The notes: a model not told the origin generated them from the sequence alone. 64,000 bases of DNA from Nocardia thailandica NBRC 100428 (GCF_000308795.1 NZ_BAGK01000241.1:1-64000); one strand, 5' to 3'. Counted from the first letter of the stretch, positions 22,555 through 31,394 are shown. Program-made: numbers and translations.

Positions 22555-25188
22555 GTGACCACCACCGACGATCGCGGACGTTCGGACTTCCCCCCCGAGG
22601 CCCCCGGCGAGGATTTCGGCCGCCAGCCCCCGCACGACATGGCCGCGGAGCAGTCCGTCCTCGGCGGCATGCTGCTGAGCAAGGACGCCATCGCCGACGT
22701 GGTCGAGGTGATCCGCCCCGGCGACTTCTACCGCCCGGCGCACCAGGCCATCTACGACACCATCCTCGACCTCTACGGCCGCGGCGAACCGGCCGACCCG
22801 GTCACCGTCGCCGCCGGTCTCGACCGCCGCGGCGAACTCAAGCGCATCGGCGGCCCGCCGTACCTGGTGACACTCACCCAGACCGTGCCGACCGCCGCCA
22901 ACGCGGGCTTCTACGCCGAGATCGTCGCCGAGAAGGCCATCCTGCGCCGCCTCGTCGAGGCGGGCACCCGCATCGTCCAGTACGGCTACGCGGGCGCCGA
23001 CGGCCAGGACATCGCCGAGGTCGTCGACCGCGCCCAGGCCGAGGTCTACGAGGTCACCGAGCGCCGCACCACCGAGGACTTCCTGCCCCTGGAAGAACTC
23101 CTCCAGCCCACCATGGACGAGATCGACTCCATCGCCTCCCGCGGCGGCATCTCCCTCGGCGTCCCCACCGGCTTCAGCGAACTCGACGAACTCACCAACG
23201 GCCTGCACCCGGGCCAGATGATCATCGTCGCGGCACGGCCTGGTGTGGGCAAGGCGCTGTCCCTCGACACGCCGCTGCCGACACCGACGGGCTGGACCAC
23301 CATGGGTGAGGTGCGGGTCGGCGACGAGCTGATCGACGCGCAGGGCAGGCCGACCCGGGTCGTCGCGGCGACCGAGGTGATGCTCGACCGACCGTGCTAC
23401 GAGGTCGAGTTCTCCGACGGTTCGGTCATCGTGGCCGACGAACAGCACCAGTGGCTGACCGATACGCGGGCGTCCCGCCGCTCGGCGCAGCAGGCGGCGT
23501 CCGGCGCTCGCGGACAGCGCCGTCAGCGCACCGTCGCCGCGGTCCGCACGACCGCCGAGATCGCCGCGACGCTGCGGTGCGACACCGCTGACGCGAGGCT
23601 CGATCACTCCGTCGTCAACACCGCGCCCCTGCAGCTGCCCGCGCGGGACCTGCTCGTTCCCCCGTACACCCTCGGCGCGTGGCTGGGCGACGGAACATCG
23701 GCGGCCGCGCAGCTCACGACGGCCGATCCGGAGATCGTCGCGCGTATCGAGGGCGAGGGCATCGTCGCCGTCCCCTCGCGGTCGGCGCGGTTGCGGTACC
23801 AGCTGGTGCTGCCGGAGGACGGCGCGGTCGAGGCCAGGGCCTGTGTGGTCTGCGGCGCCTCGTTCATCCCCCGCACCAGCGAAGTCCGGACGTGCGGCCG
23901 GTCCTGCGGCGGCCGCGCGCGTTTCGTGTCCGCGCCGGTCGCCGCCCCGCGGTGCGCGCGCTGTGCGGCGCCCTCGTCCGGGCTGCGGTTGTGCCAGGAC
24001 TGTCGTTCGTCGGTCGGCAGCGTCCAGGCGCGGCTGCGGACGCTCGGCGTTCTCGGCGACAAGCACATCCCCGTCGCCTACCTGCGCGCCTCGGAGGAAC
24101 AGCGCCGCGCCCTGCTGGCCGGTCTGCTCGACACCGACGGCACGGTGACCCACGGCGGGTCCGTGCAGTTCTCGGTGACCGACGAACGGCTGTTCCGCGA
24201 CGTGCAGGAGCTCATCGTCGGGCTCGGCTACCGGTGCTCGGTGTCGACCAAGCGGGTCCGCGGTCGGACGGAGCGGACCTCGGTCGCGTTCACCGCCACG
24301 TTCGCCACCGACGACGAAGTATTCGGCCTGCACCGTAAGGCGATCCTGCACAAGGAGCGTCGCGCGGCGCGCAACACCACGCGGACGGGCTCCCGCTACA
24401 TCGTCGACGTGCGCCGGATCGCGTCGGTGCCGGTCCGGTGCGTCGAAGTCGACAACCCCGACCATCTGTACCTGGCCGGCCGCTCGATGATCCCGACCCA
24501 CAATTCGACGCTCGGTATGGATTTCATGCGGAGTTGCTCGATCAAGCACGGGTTGGCGAGCGTCATCTTCTCGCTGGAGATGAGCCGGACCGAGATCGTG
24601 ATGCGTCTGCTGTCCGCGGAGGCCAAGATCAAGCTCGGTGACATGCGCGCGGGGCGGATGAGCGACGACGACTGGACGAAGCTCGCGCGGCGGATGAGCG
24701 AGATCAGCGAGGCGCCGCTGTTCGTCGACGATTCGCCGAACCTGACGATGATGGAGATCCGGGCCAAGGCGCGGCGCCTCAAGCAGCGGCACGACCTGAA
24801 ACTCGTCGTGGTGGACTACCTGCAGCTGATGACCTCCGGCAAGAAGGTCGAATCGCGACAGCAGGAAGTCTCGGACTTCTCGCGAAACCTGAAACTGCTC
24901 GCCAAGGAGCTCGAGGTCCCGGTCATCGCGATCTCGCAGCTGAACCGTGGTCCCGAGCAGCGCACGGACAAGCGGCCCATGGTGTCCGACCTCCGCGAGT
25001 CCGGCTCGCTGGAACAGGACGCCGACATGGTCATCCTGCTGCACCGCCCGGACGCCTTCGAGCGCGACGACCCGCGCGGCGGCGAAGCCGACCTCATCGT
25101 CGGCAAGCACCGTAACGGTCCCACCGCCACGATCACCGTCGCCCACCAGCTGCACCTGAGCCGGTTCGTGGACATGGCCCGCGGCTGA
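22555..25188 (+). CDS. dnaB: Replicative DNA helicase DnaB, intein-containing precursor
   Basis: An 877-residue precursor; after loss of a 417-residue intein the helicase has 460 residues, normal for DnaB. GTG 22555 gives MTTTDDRGRSDFPPEA; upstream codons are not DnaB-like. The N-terminal domain (about 20-150) contains PPHDMAAEQSVLGGMLLS. The helicase domain has Walker A split by the intein (GVGK before, STLG after), Walker B LKLVVVDYLQLM, and the RPMVSDLRESGSLEQDADMV segment. It unwinds DNA at the replication fork as a hexamer. Helicase activity depends on splicing because the P-loop is interrupted. The gene follows rplI, as in mycobacteria. Confidence 0.97.
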   Translation: MTTTDDRGRSDFPPEAPGEDFGRQPPHDMAAEQSVLGGMLLSKDAIADVVEVIRPGDFYRPAHQAIYDTILDLYGRGEPADPVTVAAGLDRRGELKRIGGPPYLVTLTQTVPTAANAGFYAEIVAEKAILRRLVEAGTRIVQYGYAGADGQDIAEVVDRAQAEVYEVTERRTTEDFLPLEELLQPTMDEIDSIASRGGISLGVPTGFSELDELTNGLHPGQMIIVAARPGVGKALSLDTPLPTPTGWTTMGEVRVGDELIDAQGRPTRVVAATEVMLDRPCYEVEFSDGSVIVADEQHQWLTDTRASRRSAQQAASGARGQRRQRTVAAVRTTAEIAATLRCDTADARLDHSVVNTAPLQLPARDLLVPPYTLGAWLGDGTSAAAQLTTADPEIVARIEGEGIVAVPSRSARLRYQLVLPEDGAVEARACVVCGASFIPRTSEVRTCGRSCGGRARFVSAPVAAPRCARCAAPSSGLRLCQDCRSSVGSVQARLRTLGVLGDKHIPVAYLRASEEQRRALLAGLLDTDGTVTHGGSVQFSVTDERLFRDVQELIVGLGYRCSVSTKRVRGRTERTSVAFTATFATDDEVFGLHRKAILHKERRAARNTTRTGSRYIVDVRRIASVPVRCVEVDNPDHLYLAGRSMIPTHNSTLGMDFMRSCSIKHGLASVIFSLEMSRTEIVMRLLSAEAKIKLGDMRAGRMSDDDWTKLARRMSEISEAPLFVDDSPNLTMMEIRAKARRLKQRHDLKLVVVDYLQLMTSGKKVESRQQEVSDFSRNLKLLAKELEVPVIAISQLNRGPEQRTDKRPMVSDLRESGSLEQDADMVILLHRPDAFERDDPRGGEADLIVGKHRNGPTATITVAHQLHLSRFVDMARG
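23254..24504 (+). mobile_element. Class 3 intein in DnaB with LAGLIDADG homing endonuclease
   Basis: A 417-residue protein intron placed exactly between Lys and Ser of the Walker A loop, the site also used in mycobacterial DnaB. Its first residue is Ala (ALSLDTPLPTPTGW) instead of Cys or Ser. The class 3 triad is visible: Trp in block B (intein residue 67, DEQHQWLTD), Cys in block F (396, VPVRCVEVDNP) and Thr in block G (415), followed by His416-Asn417 and Ser +1. Two LAGLIDADG-like motifs, LGAWLGDGT (140-148) and LLAGLLDTDG (287-296), indicate a homing endonuclease. Between them lie eight cysteines in four pairs (precursor residues 430/433, 447/451, 467/470, 480/483), likely two zinc sites. 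Confidence 0.93.
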
Positions 25189-25386
25189 GACCACCGCGTG
25201 ACGTTTGCCGTAGCCGCCGACGGCGCCCGGTCGTGGCCTATCGGCGGTGATCACGGCGTGATCCGACACGCCGACGTTGTGTTCGCCACGGTAACGATCT
25301 TCGGGGGCGGCACGACAGCTCTGGTGACATCTGGCCCGTCGGGGGGCCTGTCCATCCAGGTATCGGCAACGGAATGGGATCGGACC

Positions 25387-27090
25387 ATGGCACTTCGCGA
25401 GTTCCTCGCGCAGCATCGCATCGCGTCGGCGGTCGCCGCACCCGCGGTGCTCGGTATCGCCGCGATCGTCGCGGCATCGTTCGCGGTGACGGACACCCCA
25501 CGCAAGGCGGACACCACGCTCGTCTCGTCGGTGACCGAATGCCACGACATGGTGACCATCTCGGTCGCCGGACGTAACGACACACCCCGTGAGGGCACGA
25601 CCGCGATGCTGGTCGACGCCAACGGCAACCCGCTGCCCGCCGCCCTGTCGGGCGATCACAGCAGCGAATGGCTCGACCCGGTGATCAACGCGCCCAAGGC
25701 GGAGACCGGCGAGGACTACGCGGCGGTCTACATCGCCTACCCGGCGAACATGGACTCCTACGAGGACGCGGTGAACACCGGTGTCGCCAACACCCAGCAG
25801 GTCATGCAGCAGATCGCGGCGGCCTGCCCGGACACCAAGTTCTCGATCGTCGGGTACAGCGAGGGCGCGGACGTGGTCCGCCGGGTCGCGATGGGTATCG
25901 GCAACGACGATCCCGCCGACGGGTACAGCGTGGTGAACCCCGACGACGTGCTCGGCGTCGTCATCCTGGCCGACGCGGGCAGGCAGGCCGGGGAGGGCCC
26001 GTTCCCGGGCGCGGTGGATCCCAACCGTCCGGACAACTTCGATCCGGCGTATCAGACCGGCAACGGCACCGCGCCCGGTCAGGGCGCGCTGCCGGGCACT
26101 TCGGGCAGCTTCGGCAAGCTGAACGGCAAGGTCGCCTCGTTCTGCTCCGAGGGCGACCTGACCTGCGCGGCCCCGCAGAACATCTCGCTGCTGCAGCTGG
26201 CCGCCAATGTCGGCCGCCAGCTCGACGTCGACTCGCTGCAGGCCCAGGGCCTCACCGAGGCGACCGGCGGTGACGTGGCGATGAAGCTGGGCCAGATCGC
26301 CATGCTGGCGTTCTCCGACATCGCCTCGCAGCCGAACTGGATGGCCTCGGACGAGACCTTCCTCCAGGTGCTGCTGCGGGTGTCGGATCCGGCCTACAAG
26401 CCGGGTCAGCAGCCGGTGAAGACGGTCGCGCAGGATTCGATCACCCAGGACCAGCTCTCGCCGATCGCCTACCTGCCGCAGAAGATCTTCAACGAGATCG
26501 TGGGGCTGATCGTCACCAACCAGAACACCATCCCGGTGATCATGAGCGATCCGTACCAGCTGACGCTCGGCCCGAACAAGACCGGTCACCACTTCGACTA
26601 CTGGCGGGACTCGGACCCGGCGAACGGCAAGCCGCTGACCTCGGCCGAGTACGCCGCCGCGTGGCTGACCCACCTGGCCAAGGAGGCCCAGGCCGGGCGC
26701 ACCCCGGACACCAGGGCCAAGCCGGAGGAGCAGGACCTGGCCGACGCTCGGGCCGCGGCGGCCGCGGTGACCGCGACCCCGACCGCCACGCCGACCACCA
26801 CGGCCAAGGGCACGACGACGACGGCGAAGCCGACCACGACGACGAAGCCGGGCACGACGACCACCGCGCCGAAGACGACGACAACGACGCCGCCGGTCAC
26901 CACCACGCCCAAGCCGGTGGACACCCAGGCCGAGGCGCCGAAGAAGGAGACGACGACCACCGCGCCCGCGGAGCCGAAGAAGGTCAAGGCGGAGACCCCC
27001 GCCGAGACCACCACGCCCGCGCCGACCACGACGGTCACGCCGACCACCACGCCGGCGCCGACCACCACCGCGACTCCCGCGACTCCGTAG
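25387..27090 (+). CDS. Cutinase-family serine esterase with Thr/Pro-rich tail
   Basis: A 567-residue exported or membrane-anchored esterase. I chose ATG 25387, which puts a hydrophobic helix (about 13-34) at the N-terminus; the open frame continues to 25198 but that part looks non-coding. The cutinase-like domain carries FSIVGYSEGADVVRR (nucleophile Ser 158), the Cys-bounded CSEGDLTC loop that supplies the Asp in cutinases, and TGHHFDYW as candidate His. Residues from about 450 form a low-complexity Thr/Pro/Ala/Lys tail, probably spanning or binding the cell wall. Actinobacterial cutinase-like proteins hydrolyse lipid esters. It is followed by a strong terminator. Confidence 0.82.
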   Translation: MALREFLAQHRIASAVAAPAVLGIAAIVAASFAVTDTPRKADTTLVSSVTECHDMVTISVAGRNDTPREGTTAMLVDANGNPLPAALSGDHSSEWLDPVINAPKAETGEDYAAVYIAYPANMDSYEDAVNTGVANTQQVMQQIAAACPDTKFSIVGYSEGADVVRRVAMGIGNDDPADGYSVVNPDDVLGVVILADAGRQAGEGPFPGAVDPNRPDNFDPAYQTGNGTAPGQGALPGTSGSFGKLNGKVASFCSEGDLTCAAPQNISLLQLAANVGRQLDVDSLQAQGLTEATGGDVAMKLGQIAMLAFSDIASQPNWMASDETFLQVLLRVSDPAYKPGQQPVKTVAQDSITQDQLSPIAYLPQKIFNEIVGLIVTNQNTIPVIMSDPYQLTLGPNKTGHHFDYWRDSDPANGKPLTSAEYAAAWLTHLAKEAQAGRTPDTRAKPEEQDLADARAAAAAVTATPTATPTTTAKGTTTTAKPTTTTKPGTTTTAPKTTTTTPPVTTTPKPVDTQAEAPKKETTTTAPAEPKKVKAETPAETTTPAPTTTVTPTTTPAPTTTATPATP

Positions 27091-27097
27091 CCGCGCA

Positions 27098-27137
27098 CGA
27101 AGGCGCCGGTCCCACGTTCCGTGGACCGGCGCCTTCG
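27098..27137 (+). terminator. Strong hairpin terminator after the cutinase gene
   Basis: CGAAGGCGCCGGTCC (27098-27112) pairs perfectly with 27123-27137 (15 bp). The loop CACGTTCCGT can extend the stem further. There is no long U-tract, as is common in high-GC actinobacteria. Confidence 0.75.
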
Positions 27138-27203
27138 CCGTATTCCGATCGCGGCGAGGCTTACCCTGCACGCGGCGGGGCCCGGCGTGGTTCGATCCGT
27201 GCC

Positions 27204-27656
27204 ATGACCGCCGACAACAAGATCGTTCATGCCAGTCGCGAGATCGCCGCTCCGGCGGCCGAGATCTTCGAGCTGATCGCCGACCCCGCCCAGCAGCCGC
27301 GCTGGGACGGCAACGACAACCTGGCCGAGGCCGAGGACGGCCAGCGGGTGACCGCGGCCGGGCAGTTCTTCCTGACCACGCTGACCCACACCGGGGCGGT
27401 GCGGCAGAACCACGTCGTGGAGTTCGCCGAGGGCAGGCTCATCGCCTGGAACCCGTCCGAGGTCGGGCAGCCCGCGCCGGGGCACCTGTGGCGCTGGGAG
27501 CTCGAGCCGGTGGCCGAGGACCGGACCAAGGTCACCCACACCTACGACTGGACCGCGCTGACCGACGAGAAGCGCCAGGTCCGGGCGCGGGCGACGACGG
27601 AGGACAAGCTCCAGGCCTCGGTGGACCGACTGGCCGAACTGGCCGAGCGGCGCTGA
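27204..27656 (+). CDS. SRPBCC-family (polyketide cyclase/START-like) protein
   Basis: A 150-residue protein of the SRPBCC fold. IVHASREIAAPAAEIFELIADPAQQPRWDGND is split here as HASREIAAPAAEIFELIAD and PAQQPRWDG, the typical start. It ends with RTKVTHTYDWTAL and a C-terminal helix. Such proteins bind a hydrophobic ligand in a central cavity; the ligand is unknown. ATG 27204 has only a weak Shine-Dalgarno. It converges on the MFS gene with a one-base gap. Confidence 0.85.
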   Translation: MTADNKIVHASREIAAPAAEIFELIADPAQQPRWDGNDNLAEAEDGQRVTAAGQFFLTTLTHTGAVRQNHVVEFAEGRLIAWNPSEVGQPAPGHLWRWELEPVAEDRTKVTHTYDWTALTDEKRQVRARATTEDKLQASVDRLAELAERR

Positions 27657-27657
27657 A

Positions 27658-28842
27658 TCACACCGTGACGGGCTCGGGCGCCGCGGCGCCCGCCCGTGCG
27701 CGGCGGCCGGCACCGGTGGCGGCGGCCAGCACCACCAGGCCGGTCGCGGCGAATCCGGCGCCCACCCACAGCGGCGAGACCCAGCCGAGCCCCGCTGCGA
27801 TCGCCAGGCCGGACAGCCAGACGCCGAGGAAGTTGCCGACGTTGAACGCGGCGATGTTCGCCGAGGAGGCGAGGGTCGGCGCGGCGCCCGCGTAGTCGAG
27901 CACCCGCATCTGGAGGCCGGGGGTGGCGCCGAACCCGAAGAAGCCCATGGCGGGCAGCAGGACGAACACCGCGAGCCGGTGCTCGGCGAGCAGCGCGAAT
28001 AGCACCAGCGCGGCGCCGAGCGCCAGGGTGAGCGCGGCCAGGGTGCGGGTGAGGGCCCGGTCGGCCAGGCGGCCGCCGGCCAGATTGCCGAAGAACAGGC
28101 CGACGCCGAACAGCACGAGCAGCCACGGCACCGCGCCCTCGGAGAAGCCGGTGACCCGCGTGAGCAGCGGCTCGATGTACATGAACGCGCCGAACATGCC
28201 GCCGAAGACCAGCACGGTCAGCCCGAGCGAATACCAGACCTGGGGTTCGCGGAAGACCGCGAGTTCGGCGCGCAGGTCCGGTCGCCGCGCGCTCGCCGGC
28301 GTCTCCGGGACCAGCGCGGTGATGCCCGCGAGGGCGGCGAGGCCGACCACGGCGATGACGGCGAAGGTCGCCCGCCACCCCCACTGCTGCCCGATGAAGG
28401 TGCCGAGCGGGACGCCGAGGACGTTGGCGACGGTCAGCCCGCCGAACATGATCGAGATGGCGCCCGCCTTCTTCTCGGCCGGGACCAGGCTCGCGGCGAG
28501 GACCGCGCCGATGCCGAAGAAGGCGCCGTGCGCGAGCGCGGCGAGGACGCGGCCGCCGAGCAGGGCGGCGTAGCCGGGGGCGAGGGCGGAGGCGACGTTG
28601 CCCACGGTGAACAGGATCATCAGCAGCTGGAGCGCGCGTTTGGGCGGCTTCCGGGTGACGACCGGGGTCAGCGCGAGCGCGCCCGCGACGACGGCGAGCG
28701 CGTAGCCGGAGATGAGGTACCCGGCGGTCGGTACCGAGACGTCCATGTCGGTGGCGACCGAGGACAGCAGCCCGGCGATGACGAACTCGGTGAGCCCGAT
28801 GCCGAACCCGCCGAGCGCCAGGGCGAGGAGACCCAGAGGCAT
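27658..28842 (-). CDS. MFS transporter, DHA1-type drug/sugar efflux family
   Basis: A 394-residue protein with about 12 membrane helices. It starts MPLGLLALALGGFGIGLTEF, with the TEF element common in AraJ/Cmx-like efflux permeases. GGRVLAALAHGAFFGIGAVLAA (helix 4) is another hallmark of that group. ATG 28842 follows AAAGGAAG. It diverges from a MarR regulator over an inverted-repeat operator, so the regulator probably represses it and responds to a substrate of the pump. The substrate is not evident. Confidence 0.88.
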   Translation of the reverse strand: MPLGLLALALGGFGIGLTEFVIAGLLSSVATDMDVSVPTAGYLISGYALAVVAGALALTPVVTRKPPKRALQLLMILFTVGNVASALAPGYAALLGGRVLAALAHGAFFGIGAVLAASLVPAEKKAGAISIMFGGLTVANVLGVPLGTFIGQQWGWRATFAVIAVVGLAALAGITALVPETPASARRPDLRAELAVFREPQVWYSLGLTVLVFGGMFGAFMYIEPLLTRVTGFSEGAVPWLLVLFGVGLFFGNLAGGRLADRALTRTLAALTLALGAALVLFALLAEHRLAVFVLLPAMGFFGFGATPGLQMRVLDYAGAAPTLASSANIAAFNVGNFLGVWLSGLAIAAGLGWVSPLWVGAGFAATGLVVLAAATGAGRRARAGAAAPEPVTV

Positions 28843-28875
28843 AGCTCACGCTTCCTTTCACCGTGCGCGGTTATC

Positions 28876-28920
28876 CCGCGTGTGCAACTAAGTACTCGGC
28901 CAAGATAGTTGCACACGCGG
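28876..28920. promoter_or_regulatory. Inverted-repeat operator between MFS and MarR genes
   Basis: CCGCGTGTGCAACTA (28876-28890) is a perfect inverted repeat of 28906-28920, with a 15-base spacer. A third half-site, TTGCAAC, follows at about 28925. The position between divergent pump and regulator genes fits a MarR binding site controlling both. Confidence 0.7.
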
Positions 28921-28950
28921 ACTATTGCAACCGCCGGTTATCATGGCCGC

Positions 28951-29388
28951 ATGGGTATTGCCGACGACGCCGTCGAAGTCCGCGCCTCCGGGTGGCGCAC
29001 CCTGGCCGCGCTGCACGGCCGGATCGAGACCGCGCTGGAGCGCGAACTCGTCCGCGCCCACGACCTCTCGGTGGTCGAGTACACCGTGCTGGACGCGCTG
29101 ACCCGCCAGGACGGCTGGCACATGCGCATCTCCCAGCTCGCTCGCGCCGCCGCCCTGTCGGCCAGCGCGACCACCCGCCTGGTCAACCGGCTGGAGGACC
29201 GCGGCCTGCTGACCCGGGTCCTGTGCGCCGACGACCGGCGCGGCATCTACACCGAACTCACCGCCGAGGGCCGCGCGGCCTACGACGCCGCCAAGCCGAC
29301 GCACGACCGCGTACTGGAGGCGGCGCTGGACGACGCGGAGCAGGTTCCCGAGCTCGCCGGCCTCGCGCACTTCCTGCATCGTTCCTGA
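28951..29388 (+). CDS. MarR-family transcriptional regulator
   Basis: A 145-residue winged-helix regulator. HMRISQLARAAALSASATTRLVNRLEDRGLL is present as the helix-turn-helix (segments ISQLARAAALSASATTRLV and NRLEDRGLLTRV), followed by the DDRRGIYTELTAEG wing typical of MarR. I chose ATG 28951; an upstream in-frame ATG at 28909 lies within the operator region. It likely represses itself and the divergent MFS gene. Confidence 0.92.
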   Translation: MGIADDAVEVRASGWRTLAALHGRIETALERELVRAHDLSVVEYTVLDALTRQDGWHMRISQLARAAALSASATTRLVNRLEDRGLLTRVLCADDRRGIYTELTAEGRAAYDAAKPTHDRVLEAALDDAEQVPELAGLAHFLHRS

Positions 29389-29707
29389 CCGAAAACCGCG
29401 ACGGCGGCGCAAGGGCGGACATACCGAACAGCCGGTACGTCCACTCGATTGCCCGGAATTAGCGGGGCGATATGACCTAAGTCAATATTCGGACTTCGCG
29501 CAGGTCATCCGGCTGCGATGTTCCCGTACCGACAAGTAGTCACCAGGGGAAATGCGAAACCGTACGGTATTCAATACCATCGGGTATATTTCTGAATTCC
29601 CGGCAACGCTCGTTTGCGGGGCGAATTCCACGGGTTAGCCGGACAGACCTTCCGATGCTGTGTAGCGTCTCGAATCAGAAATCACGGGCACGACTGACGG
29701 TGGGCGA
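29389..29707. promoter_or_regulatory. AT-richer gene-free stretch upstream of the Roadblock operon
   Basis: About 320 bases with no gene and visibly lower GC than the rest. It contains two overlapping palindromes, ACCGTACGGT (29559-29568) and GGTATTCAATACC (29566-29578). It is the likely promoter and operator region for the Roadblock operon that follows. Confidence 0.5.
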
Positions 29708-30100
29708 GTGTTCAGTATCGACGGCAGCTTGAAACGCATCATGGACATCCCGGGTGCGCGCAGTGTGACCCTGGCCGACGGCGCGAGCGGACTCGCGATC
29801 GCCGCCGCGGGCGAGCACGAGGGCTTCGACGAACACGAGGACGCCGCCGCCACAACGGATGTGGTGCGTGCCGTGCTGAGCTGCCCGACCCTGTCGACCG
29901 AGGCCGACGGCGACGTCACCGAGATCGTCGTGTGCAACGACCGCGGCTACCACCTGCTGAATTTCCTGGACGCCGATTTCGACGGCCGGCTTTTCGTGCA
30001 CGTCGTGTTCGACGAGTCCTCGGGCGGCAACCTCGCAATGGCGCGATATCAGATCAAGAGCATCCTCACCGAATTCTCCGAGGAACGTCGTGAGCGCTGA
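29708..30100 (+). CDS. Roadblock/LC7-like protein, first of the operon
   Basis: A 130-residue protein of the Roadblock/LC7 type, starting at GTG 29708 (MFSIDGSLKRIMDIPGARS). Conserved patterns are ATTDVVRAVL, EIVVCNDRGYHLLNFL and GNLAMARYQIKSIL. The same arrangement recurs in the protein at 31395 (GNTEVVRAKL, HLIRPM, ANLALARHKLKSI), so the two are paralogues flanking the operon. Roadblock proteins bind and regulate small GTPases, but none is encoded here. The stop lies inside the next gene (11-base overlap). Confidence 0.7.
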   Translation: MFSIDGSLKRIMDIPGARSVTLADGASGLAIAAAGEHEGFDEHEDAAATTDVVRAVLSCPTLSTEADGDVTEIVVCNDRGYHLLNFLDADFDGRLFVHVVFDESSGGNLAMARYQIKSILTEFSEERRER

Positions 30101-30908
30101 ACTCGCCGTCGTCCTACGCCGGCTCGAAATACAGAAGTGCACCGGAGTCCTGCGCACGGGCGACGGCGCGATCCATTTCACCGACGGGGCGATCACCTCC
30201 GCCGACTGCCGCCGCACCACCGGCCTGGAACGGCTCGCGGTGGAATCGGGCGTGGCGACCGCGGAGGAATGGCGACGGGCCCGCAGCGGCGATCCGAGCC
30301 GGGTGCTGCACCGGCCCCGCCTCGAGGCGCTCGCGGTGCTGTCGGTGTTCGACGCGGCCTATTTCCTCATGTCGTCCCGGTCGTCGCCGGAGTTCCGCCC
30401 CGGGCCCGCGCACTGGATGACCGGCATGTGCCGGGTCGCGCCGCGCGCGGTGGTCGACGAGTTCGAACGCCGCCGCGACGCCACCGGCTCCCCCTGGCCC
30501 GCCGACCTGGTCGATCGGGTGCCGGTGGTGCCGACGCGCCGCGTTCGGCAGCGGCGCATCGCGCTGACCGGCGGACAGGTCGAGGTCCTCGCCGCGGCCG
30601 ACTCCCGGCGCAGCGTCGCCGGCATCGCCCGCGACCTCGGCCGCACCACCTACGGCTGCCTGGTCGCGGTGCGCGAACTCACCGACGCGGGCCTCGTCGA
30701 ACGTCCCGGACCGGCGCCCGTACCGATCACCTCCGCCGAGCCGCGCGTGCCCACCGAGCCGCGCGTGCTCGTCTCCGGCGCCGACCGGCCGACCCTGGCC
30801 CGCAGGCGGGTCAGGGCGACGCCGGCGCTACCCGTGCCCGAGCGCTGGGAGCCGGTCGACCGGGACGTGCTGATCCGGCTCAAGGCGGCACTGGAGGGCT
30901 CTGCGTGA
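30090..30908 (+). CDS. DUF4388/PATAN-like protein with C-terminal winged helix
   Basis: A 272-residue protein starting at GTG 30090. The N-terminal part (about 1-100) reads LRRLEIQKCTGVLRTGDG and AIHFTDGAITSADCRRTTG, resembling DUF4388/PATAN domains found in bacterial signalling. A second segment (about 150-215) looks like a winged helix: ALTGGQVEVLAAADSRRSV, AGIARDLGRTTYGCLVAVR and ELTDAGLVERPG. The C-terminus is Pro/Arg-rich. It overlaps the upstream Roadblock gene by 11 bases and the next gene by GTGA, so it is part of the same unit. DNA binding is inferred, not shown. Confidence 0.6.
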   Translation: MSAELAVVLRRLEIQKCTGVLRTGDGAIHFTDGAITSADCRRTTGLERLAVESGVATAEEWRRARSGDPSRVLHRPRLEALAVLSVFDAAYFLMSSRSSPEFRPGPAHWMTGMCRVAPRAVVDEFERRRDATGSPWPADLVDRVPVVPTRRVRQRRIALTGGQVEVLAAADSRRSVAGIARDLGRTTYGCLVAVRELTDAGLVERPGPAPVPITSAEPRVPTEPRVLVSGADRPTLARRRVRATPALPVPERWEPVDRDVLIRLKAALEGSA

Positions 30909-31384
30909 CCCAGCGGAAGAGATTGCTCCGCGACAGACTCAAGGGAAGGTTGACCAAGGTGGCGATGTCGGGACCCGAACCCAACGCGGCGGTGCTGGCG
31001 GAGCTGAGAGGACTGCGCGACCGGGTGCCCCGGCTGACCGGCACGCTGGTCGCCTCCAGCGACGGGCTGCTCATCGCCCACGACCTACCCCCGCACATCG
31101 AACCCGGCGGGATGGCCGCGATGGCGGCGGCGCAGCTGTCGCTCTCGCACCGGCTCGCCACCACCGCGCACGGCAGCGGCTTCCACGAAGTCGTCGTGCA
31201 CGGGACGGACGGCCACGTGGTCATCTACGCCGCGGGCTGGACCTCCCTGACCGTGCTGACCGGTTCCGACGTGAATGTCGGCCGGCTGCACCTGGAATCG
31301 CGACCGGTCGCGCGCGCCATCGCCGATCATCTCGCGCCAACCACCAGCGACCTGGGCAAGCACCAGGCGAAGAACACCGATTGA
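30905..31384 (+). CDS. Roadblock/LC7 protein, MglB-like type
   Basis: A 159-residue protein with an N-terminal basic segment (TQRKRLLRDRLKGRL) and a Roadblock domain: LRGLRDRVPRLTGTLVASS, DGLLIAHDLPPHIEPGGMAA, then HEVVVHGTDGHVVIYAAG and SLTVLTGSDVNVGRLHLE. This is the MglB-like form that in Streptomyces conservons and Myxococcus acts on a Ras-like GTPase. GTG 30905 follows GGAGGG and overlaps the previous stop. No GTPase or histidine kinase is adjacent. Confidence 0.8.
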   Translation: MTQRKRLLRDRLKGRLTKVAMSGPEPNAAVLAELRGLRDRVPRLTGTLVASSDGLLIAHDLPPHIEPGGMAAMAAAQLSLSHRLATTAHGSGFHEVVVHGTDGHVVIYAAGWTSLTVLTGSDVNVGRLHLESRPVARAIADHLAPTTSDLGKHQAKNTD

Positions 31385-31394
31385 AAGGAAACAC

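Noticed and set aside
22297..27171. A 1624-codon minus-strand open frame covering dnaB and the cutinase gene
   Set aside because: Very high GC leaves few stops in antisense frames. The product is almost all Arg/Gly/Val/His with no domain, while the plus strand has clear dnaB.
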